A stretch of 64,000 nt of DNA from Prauserella isguenensis (GTDB lineage Bacteria > Actinomycetota > Actinomycetes > Mycobacteriales > Pseudonocardiaceae), in assembly GCF_014191605.1 (NCBI RefSeq), contig NZ_JACHWU010000002.1, forward strand, positions 62,001 to 126,000, in the 5' to 3' direction. The notes below the pieces were generated by a model that worked only from the letters and a program-made list of their open reading frames with translations, did no database searches and was not told where the DNA came from. This document shows, in pieces, positions 35,482 through 43,746 of the stretch. How positions within the stretch are numbered: the stretch's first letter is position 1; each line of letters begins with the position of its first letter. The translations under genes and the position numbers were made by a program.

Positions 35482-35499
35482 AGTGTAAGCGAGCGCTCA
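35482..35499. promoter_or_regulatory. TAAGCG-type operator between tetR and the SDR operon
   Basis: TAAGCG-AG-CGCTCA at 35486-35499 is a near-perfect 14-bp palindromic site that overlaps the -10 box TACACT of the tetR gene (minus strand, 35482-35487) and lies 22 bases before the SDR ATG. Confidence 0.7.
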
Positions 35500-35521
35500 G
35501 CGCGGATTGGAGTACGACGAC

Positions 35522-36292
35522 ATGACGAGCACCGCAGGGGCCGGCGATCTCACCGGAACCGTCGCCGTGGTGACGGGTGCGAGCAGGGGCATCGGCCTCG
35601 GCATTGCACAGGATCTGGTGAACCGCGGCGCGAAGGTGTGCATCACCGCGCGCAAACCCGATCCGCTGGCCGAGGCGGTGACGCAGCTCGGTGGCGACGA
35701 CGTCGCGCTCGGCGTGCCGGGCAGGGCCGACGACCCCGAGCACCGCCAGGACGCGGTGGACCGGACCATGCAGAAGTTCGGCCGCATCGACTACCTGGTC
35801 AACAACACGGGCATCAACCCGCACTTCGGCTCGTTGCTGGACTGCGACGACGCCGCCGCGGCGAAGATCTTCCAGGTCAACGTCCTCTCCCCGCTGGCGT
35901 GGACCCGAGCGGTGCGCGACGCGTGGATGGGCGAGCACGGTGGCTCGATCGTCAACGTCGCCTCGGTGGCGGGCATCCGCAACTCGCCGGGCATCGGTAT
36001 GTACGGCGTGAGCAAGGCCGCGGTCATCCGCGCGACCTCCGAACTCGCCGGGGAACTGGGCCCGAAGATCCGCGTCAACTGTGTGGCCCCCGCGATCGTG
36101 AAGACGCAGTTCGCCACCCAGCTCTACGAGGGCAGGGAGGCCGAGGTGGCCTCGTCCTACCCGCTCAAGCGTCTTGGCGTGCCCTCCGACATCGCCGGCG
36201 CGGTGACGTTCCTGCTGTCCGACCAGGCCGCATGGCTGACCGGTCAGACGCTCGTGCTGGACGGCGGCGTGACGCTCGGCGGTGGCCTGTGA
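35522..36292 (+). CDS. SDR-family oxidoreductase
   Basis: A 256-residue short-chain dehydrogenase. TGxxxGIG is TGASRGIGLG at about residue 24, NNTG replaces the usual NNAG, and the catalytic Tyr-Lys pair is YGVSK with SVAG before it. ARKPD after the second strand suggests NADP. The end (SDQAAWLTGQTLVLDGG) is classical FabG-like. ATG 35522 has TTGGAG 9 bases before it. It is divergent from tetR with a shared operator and is coupled to the next SDR gene. Confidence 0.9.
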   Translation: MTSTAGAGDLTGTVAVVTGASRGIGLGIAQDLVNRGAKVCITARKPDPLAEAVTQLGGDDVALGVPGRADDPEHRQDAVDRTMQKFGRIDYLVNNTGINPHFGSLLDCDDAAAAKIFQVNVLSPLAWTRAVRDAWMGEHGGSIVNVASVAGIRNSPGIGMYGVSKAAVIRATSELAGELGPKIRVNCVAPAIVKTQFATQLYEGREAEVASSYPLKRLGVPSDIAGAVTFLLSDQAAWLTGQTLVLDGGVTLGGGL

Positions 36293-37083
36293 GTGTCGTG
36301 CTGGACGGTGCGGGTGTCGTGATCACCGGTGCCGGCCGGGGGATCGGTGCCTCGCTTGCCCGGAGTTTCGCCGGGGAGGGCGCACGTCTCGTGCTGGCCG
36401 ACACCGACGGCCCGGCCGTCGAGGCGGTCGCGCGGGAACTCGGTGCCGCGGCGGTGCCGGGCGACGCGGCCACCGAGGACGGTGTGCGCACCCTGGTCGC
36501 GCGCGCTCGCGACGAACTCGGCGAGGTGGACCTGTACTGCGCGAACGCGGGTGTCGCCGAACACGGCGGACCCGAGGCGACGGAGGATGCCTGGGCCCGT
36601 TCGTGGGAGGTCAACGTGATGGCCCACGTGCGGGCTGCCAGGGAGCTCGTCCCGCGCTGGCTGGAGCGCGGGAACGGTCACCTGCTCGTGACCGCCTCGG
36701 CGGCGGGACTGCTCACGAACCTCGGCTCCGCGCCGTACTCGGTCACCAAGCACGGCGCGGTCGGCTTCGCCGAATGGCTCGCGGCGACCTACCGGCACCG
36801 GGGTATCGGGGTGCAGGTCGTGTGCCCGCAGGGTGTGCGCACCGCGCTGCTCGACGACGCGGGCGCGGCAGGGCAGGCGCTGCTCGGCGCCGACGCGATC
36901 GAACCGGAGGACGTCGCCGCGGCCGTGCTCGACGGTCTCCGGGACGGCCGGTTCCTCATCCTTCCCCACCCGGAGGTCGCCGGGTTCTACGTCAAACGCG
37001 CCACCGAGACCGATCGCTGGCTCGGCGGGATGAACAAGCTGCAGCGACGCCTCGAGGACGCCGTCGGCGGGCCCACGCCGTGA
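36289..37083 (+). CDS. SDR-family oxidoreductase, second of the operon
   Basis: A 264-residue short-chain dehydrogenase: TGAGRGIGASLA near residue 13, LADTDG after strand two (Asp there favours NAD), CANAG, TASAAG and the catalytic YSVTK. The C-terminal part differs from FabG: DAIEPEDVAAAVLDGLRDG then FLILPHPEVAGFYVKRATET, a pattern seen in SDRs of lipid and sterol catabolism clusters. GTG 36289 overlaps the previous stop (GTGA). Probably oxidises a hydroxyacyl or alcohol intermediate. Confidence 0.88.
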   Translation: MSVVLDGAGVVITGAGRGIGASLARSFAGEGARLVLADTDGPAVEAVARELGAAAVPGDAATEDGVRTLVARARDELGEVDLYCANAGVAEHGGPEATEDAWARSWEVNVMAHVRAARELVPRWLERGNGHLLVTASAAGLLTNLGSAPYSVTKHGAVGFAEWLAATYRHRGIGVQVVCPQGVRTALLDDAGAAGQALLGADAIEPEDVAAAVLDGLRDGRFLILPHPEVAGFYVKRATETDRWLGGMNKLQRRLEDAVGGPTP

Positions 37084-37084
37084 C

Positions 37085-37130
37085 GGTGGGCCCCGTCCGG
37101 ATCCGGCACGTCCGCCGGGCGGGGCCCACC
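37085..37130 (+). terminator. Hairpin after the SDR pair
   Basis: GGTGGGCCCCG (37085-37095) pairs perfectly with CGGGGCCCACC (37120-37130) around a 24-base loop, starting 2 bases after the SDR stop. No T-run follows. Confidence 0.65.
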
Positions 37131-37189
37131 GGCGGCGCGCGGCAGGGCAGCGGCGAGGGATTCAGGGCCCGGCCTTCTAGGGTGGGCGC

Positions 37190-37510
37190 ATGACCCACGA
37201 ACACGTCGTCGTCGTGACCACCACCGATTCGGAGGACGCGGCCCGGAGCCTGGCCGCCGCCGCCGTCGAGGAGCGACTCGGCGCCTGCGCACAGATCGTC
37301 GGCCCCATCACCAGCGTGTACCGCTGGGAGGGCGCAATCGAGACCGACGCCGAATGGCGGGTCGAGGTCAAGACCGCCCGTGACCGCGCCGACAGCCTCG
37401 TCGCACTGCTCAGCGAGCGGCACAGCTACGACGTGCCCGAGGTGATCGTCACGCCTGTCACGGGCGGGCATCGGGACTACCTGTCCTGGCTGGTCGACGA
37501 GACTCGCTGA
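37190..37510 (+). CDS. cutA: Divalent-cation tolerance protein CutA
   Basis: A 106-residue protein with the CutA ferredoxin-like fold: VVTTTDSEDAARSLAAAAVEERLGACAQI, YRWEGAIE, VKTARDR and YDVPEVIVTPVTGGHRDYLSWL. CutA forms tight trimers; a role in copper tolerance is reported but the molecular function is unsettled. ATG 37190 follows TAGGGT (37178-37183) by 6 bases, which fits a leaderless transcript. It is a single-gene unit after the SDR terminator. Confidence 0.93.
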   Translation: MTHEHVVVVTTTDSEDAARSLAAAAVEERLGACAQIVGPITSVYRWEGAIETDAEWRVEVKTARDRADSLVALLSERHSYDVPEVIVTPVTGGHRDYLSWLVDETR

Positions 37511-37643
37511 CGACCCGCGCCAGCGGGTGGGGACGCCCTCCATGTCTTCGGGACGCCTCCACCCGCTGCGGCGGCTCGGTGATCCGTGCGGGCAATGACC
37601 GTGCGGATCACTGACCGAGCGGGCCGTGATTCGGGCGGGGAGC

Positions 37644-37692
37644 GATCGGCCGGGCACAGTGATCGGGCGGGCACAGTGATCGGCCGGGCAGT
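37644..37692. repeat. Degenerate 17-bp tandem repeat
   Basis: Three head-to-tail copies of a unit like GATCGGCCGGGCACAGT: 37644-37660, 37661-37677 (one change) and a 15-base copy 37678-37692; the end of the acyl-CoA dehydrogenase gene continues a fourth, weaker copy. It fills the gap between the cutA stop and the convergent operon end; nothing else is seen in 37511-37695. Confidence 0.7.
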
Positions 37693-37695
37693 GAC

Positions 37696-38814
37696 TCAGG
37701 CGGGCAGATTCACGAGCTCACCCAACGCGGCCCGGTGCCTGCCTGGAGCGCCGAACGCGACCTGACTCGCCTTGGCCCGCTTGAGATACAGGTGCGCCGG
37801 GTGCTCCCACGTCATGCCGATGCCGCCGTGGAGCTGGATGCACTCCTCGGCCGCGTGGACGGCCGTCTCCGCGCAGTACGACCGGGCCAGCGCCACCGCG
37901 ACCGGAGCGTCGGCGTCGCCGCGGGCCAGCGTGTCCGCGGCGTACCGCGCGGCCGCCCGCGCGCCCACCAGTTCGAGCCACAGGTCGGCCAGCCGGTGTT
38001 TGAGCGCCTGGAACGAGCCGACCGGCCTGCCGAACTGGTACCGGCCCTTGAGGTACTCCACCGTCTCGTCGAGACACCACTGGGCGAGGCCGAGCTGTTC
38101 CGACGCGAGCAGGCCGGCGCCGGTCGTCAGGGCGCCGGCCACGGCGTCCGGGGCGCGGTCCGGTCCGGCCAGCCGGGTAGCGGTGGCACCGCGGAGCGAC
38201 ACGTCGGCGATCCGGCGGGTCAGGTCGAACGACACCGGTGCGGCCACGTCGGCGGTGGCCGCGTCGACGGCGTAGAGCCCGGGACCGTCCGGGCTCGTGG
38301 CCGGGACCACGAACACGTCCGCGACCGTGCCGTCGGCGACGGACGTGACCGTGCCGTCGAGCGTGCCGTCAGCGGTGGCCGTGACGTCTCCGGGGAACCC
38401 GGTGTCGGTCATGGTCGACAGCGGGACGGCGAGCGCACCGACGGCCTCGCCCCCGGCGAGCCTGCGCAGCAGGCCCGCGACCTCGGCCGATGCCGTGTCG
38501 CAGCCGAGCAGCGCCGACGTGGCCAGCACGGCACTGCCGAGGAACGGTACCGGCGCGACCGAGCGGCCCAGTTCTTCGAGGACGAGCGCCACCTCGCGGG
38601 CCGACGCGCCCTGTCCACCGAGCTCCTCCGGCACCGCGAGTCCGGCCGTGCCGAGGTCGCGGGCGAGGGTGCGCCACAAGCCCAGGTCGTACGGCTCGTC
38701 GCTCTCCACCCTCGCGAGCAGGGACTCCGGTGTGCACCGGTCGGTGAGCAGATCGCGCACGCTGGCGCGCAGATCGGTCTCGACGTCCGAGTAGAGCAGG
38801 TCCGCGTTGGTCAT
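37696..38814 (-). CDS. Acyl-CoA dehydrogenase, small-subunit-like member
   Basis: A 372-residue protein of the family. The substrate/FAD loop of the middle domain is eroded: where partners have TEPxxGS it has ALAVPLSTMTDTGFPGD. The C-domain is normal (YQFGRPVGSFQALKHRLADLWLE, EECIQLHGGIGMTWEHPAHLYLKRAK). Such members pair with a full-length acyl-CoA dehydrogenase into alpha2beta2 enzymes in mycobacterial steroid and side-chain catabolism. Here the next gene upstream, overlapping by 4 bases, is the likely partner. It is the last gene of the six-gene operon. Confidence 0.88.
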   Translation of the reverse strand: MTNADLLYSDVETDLRASVRDLLTDRCTPESLLARVESDEPYDLGLWRTLARDLGTAGLAVPEELGGQGASAREVALVLEELGRSVAPVPFLGSAVLATSALLGCDTASAEVAGLLRRLAGGEAVGALAVPLSTMTDTGFPGDVTATADGTLDGTVTSVADGTVADVFVVPATSPDGPGLYAVDAATADVAAPVSFDLTRRIADVSLRGATATRLAGPDRAPDAVAGALTTGAGLLASEQLGLAQWCLDETVEYLKGRYQFGRPVGSFQALKHRLADLWLELVGARAAARYAADTLARGDADAPVAVALARSYCAETAVHAAEECIQLHGGIGMTWEHPAHLYLKRAKASQVAFGAPGRHRAALGELVNLPA

Positions 38815-40013
38815 CGGGGCAGGTCCTTCCAGGCGACGTCCTTGTCCGTGCGCGGTTCCGACGGCAGTCCCAGCACGCGCTCGGCGATGATGTTGCGGAG
38901 CACCTCGGAGGTGCCGCCCTCGATCGAATTGCCCTTACTGCGCAGATACCGGTAGCCGGCCTCACGTCCGGTGAAGTCGACGAGCTCCGGCCTGCGCATC
39001 GACCAGTCGTCGTAACGCAGCGCGTCCTCGTCGAGGATCTCCAGTTCGAGCGCGGCGAGTCGCTGTGCCACGGTCGCGAACGCCAGCTTCATGCCCGAAC
39101 CCTCCGGCCCGGGCTGGCCGAGGGCCAGCTGCTGGCGCAGTCTGCTGCCCGCGAGCCGGAACGCCTCCGCCTCCGCCCACAGTGCCAGCAGGCGGTCCCG
39201 CAGCTCCGGCGTGCGCAGTTCGGGGTGGTCGCGCCAGGTCGCGGCGACCTTGCCGACCATGCCGCCCTCACGGGGCTGGGCGTTGCCGCCGATCGCGACA
39301 CGTTCGTTCATCAACGTCGTCTGCGCGACCTGCCAGCCCGCCCCGACCTCGCCGAGCCGCTGCGCGTCCGGGATCCGGGCGTCGGTCAGGAACACCTCGT
39401 TGAACTCGGCCTCGCCGGTGATCTGCCGCAGCGGCCGCACCTCGACGCCGGGCTGATTCATGTCCAGCACGAAGTAGGTCATGCCCCGGTGTTTCGGCAC
39501 GTCCGGATCGGTGCGCGTGACGAGGATGGCCCACTGGGCGGTGTGCGCACTGGAGGTCCACACCTTCTGCCCGTTGACGATCCAGTCTTCCCCGTCCCGC
39601 ACGGCCCGCGTGGCGAGCGCCGCCAGGTCGGAACCCGCTCCCGGTTCGGAGAACAGCTGGCACCACACCTCCTCGCCGGTCCACAACGGACGGAGTAGGC
39701 GCTTCTTCAGCTCCTCGCTGCCGAACTTCAGGATCGTGGGCGCGGCCATGCCGAGTCCGATCCCGATGCGCCGCGGGTTGTTGTCCGGCGCACCGGCGGC
39801 GGCGAACTCGGCGTCCACGACGGACTGCAGCTCCCGGGGAGCGTCGAGCCCGCCCAGGCCGGCGGGGAAGTGCACCCAGGCCAGGCCCGCGTCGTACCGG
39901 GCACGTAGGAATTCGAGCCGGTCGGTCGTGGCCGGATCGTGGGCGGCGAGGACGTCGGCGACGCGGGCGCGCAGGCCCTCGGCGTCGAGTCCCTTCTGGG
40001 ACGTCGTCGTCAT
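38811..40013 (-). CDS. Acyl-CoA dehydrogenase, large-subunit-like
   Basis: A 400-residue flavoenzyme. Landmarks: FSEPGAGSDLAALATRAV, GQKVWTSSAHTAQWAILVTRT, FNEVFLTDARIPDAQRLGEVGAGW and the end RYLRSKGNSIEGGTSEVLRNIIAERVLGLP, typical of mycobacterial FadE proteins of the heteromeric type. It overlaps its smaller neighbour by 4 bases and shares one base with the gene before (TGATG). Probably forms a heterotetramer with the 37696-38814 product. Confidence 0.9.
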   Translation of the reverse strand: MTTTSQKGLDAEGLRARVADVLAAHDPATTDRLEFLRARYDAGLAWVHFPAGLGGLDAPRELQSVVDAEFAAAGAPDNNPRRIGIGLGMAAPTILKFGSEELKKRLLRPLWTGEEVWCQLFSEPGAGSDLAALATRAVRDGEDWIVNGQKVWTSSAHTAQWAILVTRTDPDVPKHRGMTYFVLDMNQPGVEVRPLRQITGEAEFNEVFLTDARIPDAQRLGEVGAGWQVAQTTLMNERVAIGGNAQPREGGMVGKVAATWRDHPELRTPELRDRLLALWAEAEAFRLAGSRLRQQLALGQPGPEGSGMKLAFATVAQRLAALELEILDEDALRYDDWSMRRPELVDFTGREAGYRYLRSKGNSIEGGTSEVLRNIIAERVLGLPSEPRTDKDVAWKDLPR

Positions 40014-41221
40014 CACAGGTACCTCTTCAGTTCTCTGCGGGCGAGGGATCGTTTGTGCGCTTCGTCGGGTCCGTCGGCCAGCCGCAGCGTGCGGGCGGAG
40101 GCCCACAGCCCGGCGAGCGGGAAGTCCTGGCTCACGCCGCCCGCCCCGTGCAACTGGATCGCCCTGTCCAGAATGGATTCGACGGCCCGTGGTGTGGCGA
40201 TCTTGATGGCCTGGATCTCCGTGTGAGCGCCCTTGTTGCCCGCCGTGTCCATGAGCCACGCCGTCTTGAGCACCAGCAGGCGCAGCGACTCGATGGTGAC
40301 GCGCGACTCGGCGATCCACTCCTGCACCACGCCCTGTTTCGCCAGCGGGGCACCGAACGCCTCACGGCCGACCGCGCGGGTGCACATGAGCTCCACGGCG
40401 CGCTCGGCCATGCCGAGCAGCCGCATGCAGTGGTGGATACGTCCCGGACCGAGACGGGCCTGGGCGATGGCGAACCCGCCGCCCTCCTCGCCGATGAGGT
40501 TCTCCGCGGGCACCCGCACGTCGTCGAACACCACCTCGGCGTGCCCGCCGCCGGCGCTGTCGTCGTAGCCGAAGACCTGCATGCCGCGCTTGACGTGCAG
40601 CCCCGGCGTGTCACGGGGGACCAGGATCATGCTTTGCTGGCGGTGCGGCTCGGCGTCCGGGTCGGTCTTGCCCATCACGATGAAGACGCGGCAGTTCGGG
40701 TTCATGGCCCCGGAGATGAACCACTTCCGTCCGTTGAGGACGTAGGTGTCGCCGTCCCGCTCGATCCGGGTGGCGATGTTGCGGGCGTCGGAGGAGGCCA
40801 CGTCCGGTTCGGTCATCGCGAACGCCGACCGGATCGTCCCGTCCAGCAACGGCTCCAGCCACGTGCGCTTCTGCTCGGCGGATCCGAACATGTGCAGCAC
40901 TTCCATGTTGCCGGTGTCGGGGGCTGCGCAGTTCAGTGCGGCCGGCGCCAGTTCGGGACTGCGGCCGGTGATCTCCGCGAGCGGCGCGTACTGCAGGTTC
41001 GTCAGTCCGCCGCCGTCCGAACCGGGGAGGAAGAAGTTCCACAGGCCCCGTGTGCGTGCCTCGGTCTTGAGCTCCTCGACGACGGGCGGAACCGACCACG
41101 GATCGCTGCGCTCGGCGAGCTGCTCGTGGAACACCTGCTCGGCCGGGTACACGTGGGAGTCCATGAACTCCCGGAGCCGCCCGCTGAGCTCCTCGGTGGT
41201 GCTGTCGACGGCGAAGTCCAT
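40013..41221 (-). CDS. Acyl-CoA dehydrogenase of the ACAD10/11-LvaC group
   Basis: A 402-residue protein whose pattern is that of the ACAD domain of ACAD10/11 and of FadE36-type proteins: ITGRSPELAPAALNCAAPDTGNMEVLHMFG, AMTEPDVASSDARNI, LNGRKWFISGAMNPNCRVFIVMGKT, LGPGRIHHCMRLLG, and the end AIQLHGAGGVSQDFPLAGLWASAR with TLRLADGPDEAHKRSLAR. In LvaC and ACAD10/11 this domain acts with a kinase on 4-hydroxyacyl-CoA and removes the phosphate. The kinase-type gene lies directly upstream and its stop touches this ATG. That link is the strongest clue to the function. Confidence 0.85.
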   Translation of the reverse strand: MDFAVDSTTEELSGRLREFMDSHVYPAEQVFHEQLAERSDPWSVPPVVEELKTEARTRGLWNFFLPGSDGGGLTNLQYAPLAEITGRSPELAPAALNCAAPDTGNMEVLHMFGSAEQKRTWLEPLLDGTIRSAFAMTEPDVASSDARNIATRIERDGDTYVLNGRKWFISGAMNPNCRVFIVMGKTDPDAEPHRQQSMILVPRDTPGLHVKRGMQVFGYDDSAGGGHAEVVFDDVRVPAENLIGEEGGGFAIAQARLGPGRIHHCMRLLGMAERAVELMCTRAVGREAFGAPLAKQGVVQEWIAESRVTIESLRLLVLKTAWLMDTAGNKGAHTEIQAIKIATPRAVESILDRAIQLHGAGGVSQDFPLAGLWASARTLRLADGPDEAHKRSLARRELKRYL

Positions 41222-42243
41222 CAGTTCCCTTTCAGTGCGGAGTTGCCGAGCGCGACGAGCGGGGCGACGCCGGCCCCGATGCGGTCGAATCCCTCGCCGA
41301 CGGTCTGCCCGTGGCTGTAGCGGTAGTAGATGCCCTCGAGGATCACCGCGAGCTTGAACAGCGCGAATCCCAGGTACCAGCCCAGGTCGGACACGTCGCG
41401 CCCGGACGCACGGGTGTAGGCGTCGGCGATCTCGTCCGGCGACGGGTGTCCCGGTGCCGCGCCGACGTCGCTGACCGTGTCGAGGTCGAGCGTGTGCAGC
41501 TGCGAGTACGCCAGCAACAGCGCCAGGTCGGTGAGCGGGTCGCCGAGCGTCGACATCTCCCAGTCGAGCACCGCGTTGATGCGGTCGTCGGTTCCCACCA
41601 GCACGTTGTCCAGGCGGTAGTCACCGTGCACGATCGACGGTGCGGGCGAGGGCGGAATGCGTGCCGCGAGCCGTTCGTGGAGCTCGTCGATGCCCGGCAC
41701 GTCCCGGCTGCGCGATGCGGCCAGTTGTTTCGACCACCGCCGGAGCTGGCGTTCCAGGAACCCGTCGGGTTTGCCGAAGTCGGCGAGGCCGACTGCCGTC
41801 GGATCGACGGCGTGCAGCTCCACGAGGGTGTCGACCAGCCGGCCGGTGATCGCCCGCGTGCGCTCCTCGCCCCGTGGCCGCAACTGTTCGGCGGTCCGCA
41901 GCGGGGAGCCCTCGACGAAGTCCATGACGTAGAACTGCGCGCCGAGGACGTCGTCGTCGGTACACAGCACGTGGGCGCGGGGGACCGGCACCGGCGTGCC
42001 GTGCAGCCCGCTGATGACCCGGTACTCGCGGCTCATGTCGTGCGCGGTCGGCAGCACGTGCCCGAGCGGAGGGCGCCGGAGCACCAGCCGTCGGGAGCCG
42101 TCGTCGACGATGTAGGTGAGATTCGACCGGCCGCCCTCGACCAGTCGTGCCGTCAGCGGTCCGGTGACCGTGCCGGGTAGCTCCCGGTCCAGATACGTCC
42201 GCAGACGCGCCAGGTCCACGCCGGGGGGATCTGCGTCGCTCAA
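41221..42243 (-). CDS. APH-family phosphotransferase, LvaA/ACAD10-kinase-like
   Basis: A 340-residue protein of the aminoglycoside phosphotransferase fold. ATP-binding strands read EGGRSNLTYIVDDGSRRLVLRRPP, and the catalytic loop is VHGDYRLDNVL followed by the metal-binding VLDWEMSTLGDPLTDLA. Such kinases stand beside ACAD10/11-like dehydrogenases in bacteria and are fused to them in animals; LvaA of P. putida phosphorylates 4-hydroxyvaleryl-CoA. The TTG at 42243 is chosen because AAGGAGGT lies at 42248-42255, 4 bases before it, and no ATG/GTG fits as well. Confidence 0.87.
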   Translation of the reverse strand: MSDADPPGVDLARLRTYLDRELPGTVTGPLTARLVEGGRSNLTYIVDDGSRRLVLRRPPLGHVLPTAHDMSREYRVISGLHGTPVPVPRAHVLCTDDDVLGAQFYVMDFVEGSPLRTAEQLRPRGEERTRAITGRLVDTLVELHAVDPTAVGLADFGKPDGFLERQLRRWSKQLAASRSRDVPGIDELHERLAARIPPSPAPSIVHGDYRLDNVLVGTDDRINAVLDWEMSTLGDPLTDLALLLAYSQLHTLDLDTVSDVGAAPGHPSPDEIADAYTRASGRDVSDLGWYLGFALFKLAVILEGIYYRYSHGQTVGEGFDRIGAGVAPLVALGNSALKGN

Positions 42244-42275
42244 TCCGACCTCCTTGTCCTGAGCGGGCGTCGGTG

Positions 42276-42305
42276 CGGGGGTGCCCGGCGGACCGGGCAC
42301 CCCTG
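42276..42305 (-). promoter_or_regulatory. Perfect hairpin between maoC and the kinase gene
   Basis: GGGGTGCCCGG (42278-42288) pairs with CCGGGCACCCC-type sequence (42293-42303) around four bases, extended by two more pairs. It begins directly after the maoC stop and ends before the kinase ribosome binding site. It could attenuate transcription or stabilise the upstream message; there is no T-run on either side. Confidence 0.6.
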
Positions 42306-42309
42306 CGGG

Positions 42310-42786
42310 TCACGGCACCAGCACGGTGACCATTTCGGCGATGCAGGCAGGCTTCGCCTCACCGTCGATCTCGAGGGTCCACCGCACGACCGCCTGCGTG
42401 CCCTGCTTCCCGGGCGTGGCCTCGGCGAGCTCGGCGCTTCCGCGGATCCGCTGGCCGACCTTCACCGGCTGCGGGAACCGCACCTTGTTCAGGCCGTAGT
42501 TGATCCCCATGCTCAGCCCGTCGACCCGGTAGACGTCCTTGGCCAGCCGGGGGATCAGCGACAGCGTGAGGAAGCCGTGGGCGATCGGCGCACCGAACGG
42601 GCCCGCCGCGGCGCGTTCGGGGTCGACGTGGATCCACTGGTGGTCGAGTGTCGCGTCGGCGAACAAGTCGATCTGGTCCTGTGTGACGGTGTGCCACTCG
42701 CTGTGTCCGAGCTGCTCCCCGACGGCGGCGGTGAAACTGTCCAGGTCGGGGAAGACACGGGCCGGTTCGGGCTCGGCTGTGCTCAC
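42310..42786 (-). CDS. MaoC-family enoyl-CoA hydratase
   Basis: A 158-residue single hotdog of the R-specific hydratase type. The catalytic Asp-His stretch is visible: DLFADATLDHQWIHVDPERA, then GPFGAPIAHGFLTLSLIP. The family adds water to trans-2-enoyl-CoA to give (R)-3-hydroxyacyl-CoA. GTG 42786 overlaps the fabG stop by 4 bases (GTGA), so hydratase and reductase are made together, a common pair in beta-oxidation-like paths. Confidence 0.92.
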   Translation of the reverse strand: MSTAEPEPARVFPDLDSFTAAVGEQLGHSEWHTVTQDQIDLFADATLDHQWIHVDPERAAAGPFGAPIAHGFLTLSLIPRLAKDVYRVDGLSMGINYGLNKVRFPQPVKVGQRIRGSAELAEATPGKQGTQAVVRWTLEIDGEAKPACIAEMVTVLVP

Positions 42787-43562
42787 GCCTTCGGCCCTCC
42801 GGCGACGTAGATGACCTGACCGGACACGAATCCGGCACCGTCGCTGACGAGGAACGACACCGTATGGGCGATGTCCGCCGGCTCGCCGACCCGGCGGACC
42901 GGGATCTCCTTCGCCGCCGCGTCCTTGAAATCCTCGAAACCCATGCCCAGCCGTTCGGCGGTCGCCGCGGTCATGTCGGTCGCGATGAAGCCGGGTGCGA
43001 TGGCGTTGGCGGTGACGCCGAACTTGCCGAGCTCGACGGCCAGCGTCTTGGTGAAGCCCTGCAACCCGGCCTTCGCCGTCGAGTAGTTCGCCTGGCCACG
43101 GTTGCCGAGCGCGGAGGTGCTCGACAGGCTGACGATCCGGCCCCAGCCCTGCTCGGTCATGTGCTTCTGCACCGCACGCGACATCAGGAACGCGCCGCGC
43201 AGGTGGACACCCATGACCGCATCCCAGTCGGACTCGGACATCTTGAACAGCAGGTTGTCCCGGGTAATGCCGGCGTTGTTCACGAGCACGGTCGGCGGCC
43301 CGAGTGCGTCGGCCACTTCGCCGACCACGCGGTCCACCTCCTCGGCGTCGCTGATGTCGGCGGCCAGGCCTACCGCCGTGCCGCCGGCCGCGGTGATCGC
43401 GTCCGCGCCCGCCTTGGCTCCGGCCTCGTCGAGATCGATCAGCCCGACGGCGAATCCGTCGTCGGCGAGTCGCCGGGCGACGGCGGCGCCGATACCGCGG
43501 CCCGCGCCGGTGACGACGGCGACGCGGGACGGTGACTCCGGAACAGGGTTGTCCACCGACAC
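42783..43562 (-). CDS. FabG-like 3-oxoacyl reductase (SDR)
   Basis: A 259-residue SDR: VTGAGRGIGAAVA, NNAGITRDNLLFKMSESDWDAVM, SLSSTSALGNRGQANYSTAKAGLQGFTKTLAVE with the catalytic YSTAK, and the end FVSGQVIYVAGG. All are FabG/PhaB hallmarks, so it interconverts 3-oxoacyl and 3-hydroxyacyl thioesters with NADP(H). GTG 43562 is preferred: AGGAGG (43569-43574) lies six bases before it, while the ATG at 43577 lies inside or before that ribosome binding site. It is the first gene of the six-gene operon, behind a TAAGCG operator. Confidence 0.9.
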   Translation of the reverse strand: MSVDNPVPESPSRVAVVTGAGRGIGAAVARRLADDGFAVGLIDLDEAGAKAGADAITAAGGTAVGLAADISDAEEVDRVVGEVADALGPPTVLVNNAGITRDNLLFKMSESDWDAVMGVHLRGAFLMSRAVQKHMTEQGWGRIVSLSSTSALGNRGQANYSTAKAGLQGFTKTLAVELGKFGVTANAIAPGFIATDMTAATAERLGMGFEDFKDAAAKEIPVRRVGEPADIAHTVSFLVSDGAGFVSGQVIYVAGGPKA

Positions 43563-43581
43563 GAAGGTCCTCCTCATCGAG

Positions 43582-43602
43582 TAAGCGTGCGCTTAGGAAG
43601 CT
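43582..43602 (-). promoter_or_regulatory. TAAGCG-TG-CGCTTA operator and -10 box of the fabG operon
   Basis: The 14-bp site 43582-43595 has perfect six-base inverted halves. On the minus strand TAGCTT (43597-43602) just upstream can serve as -10 box, so a bound repressor would cover the transcription start. The same motif lies at 35486 and, weaker, at 34740. Confidence 0.75.
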
Positions 43603-43746
43603 ACCAGCCCGAGCGCCCGCGTGGGAGAGGCCGGAGAACCCGAGGACGCCGGAACCGGGCGTCGGGTCGCGACGTGCGGGTCCGGAGTCGGTCGAGTTCG
43701 AACCCGTCGGGGGAGTGGGCCGTCGAAAGGTGCGTCGGAGCGGGCG

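Noticed and set aside
34805-35488. Plus-strand frame behind a perfect GGAGGTGA.
   Set aside because: It is antisense to the tetR gene and has Ser/Arg-rich shadow composition. The signals themselves are reported, the frame is not.
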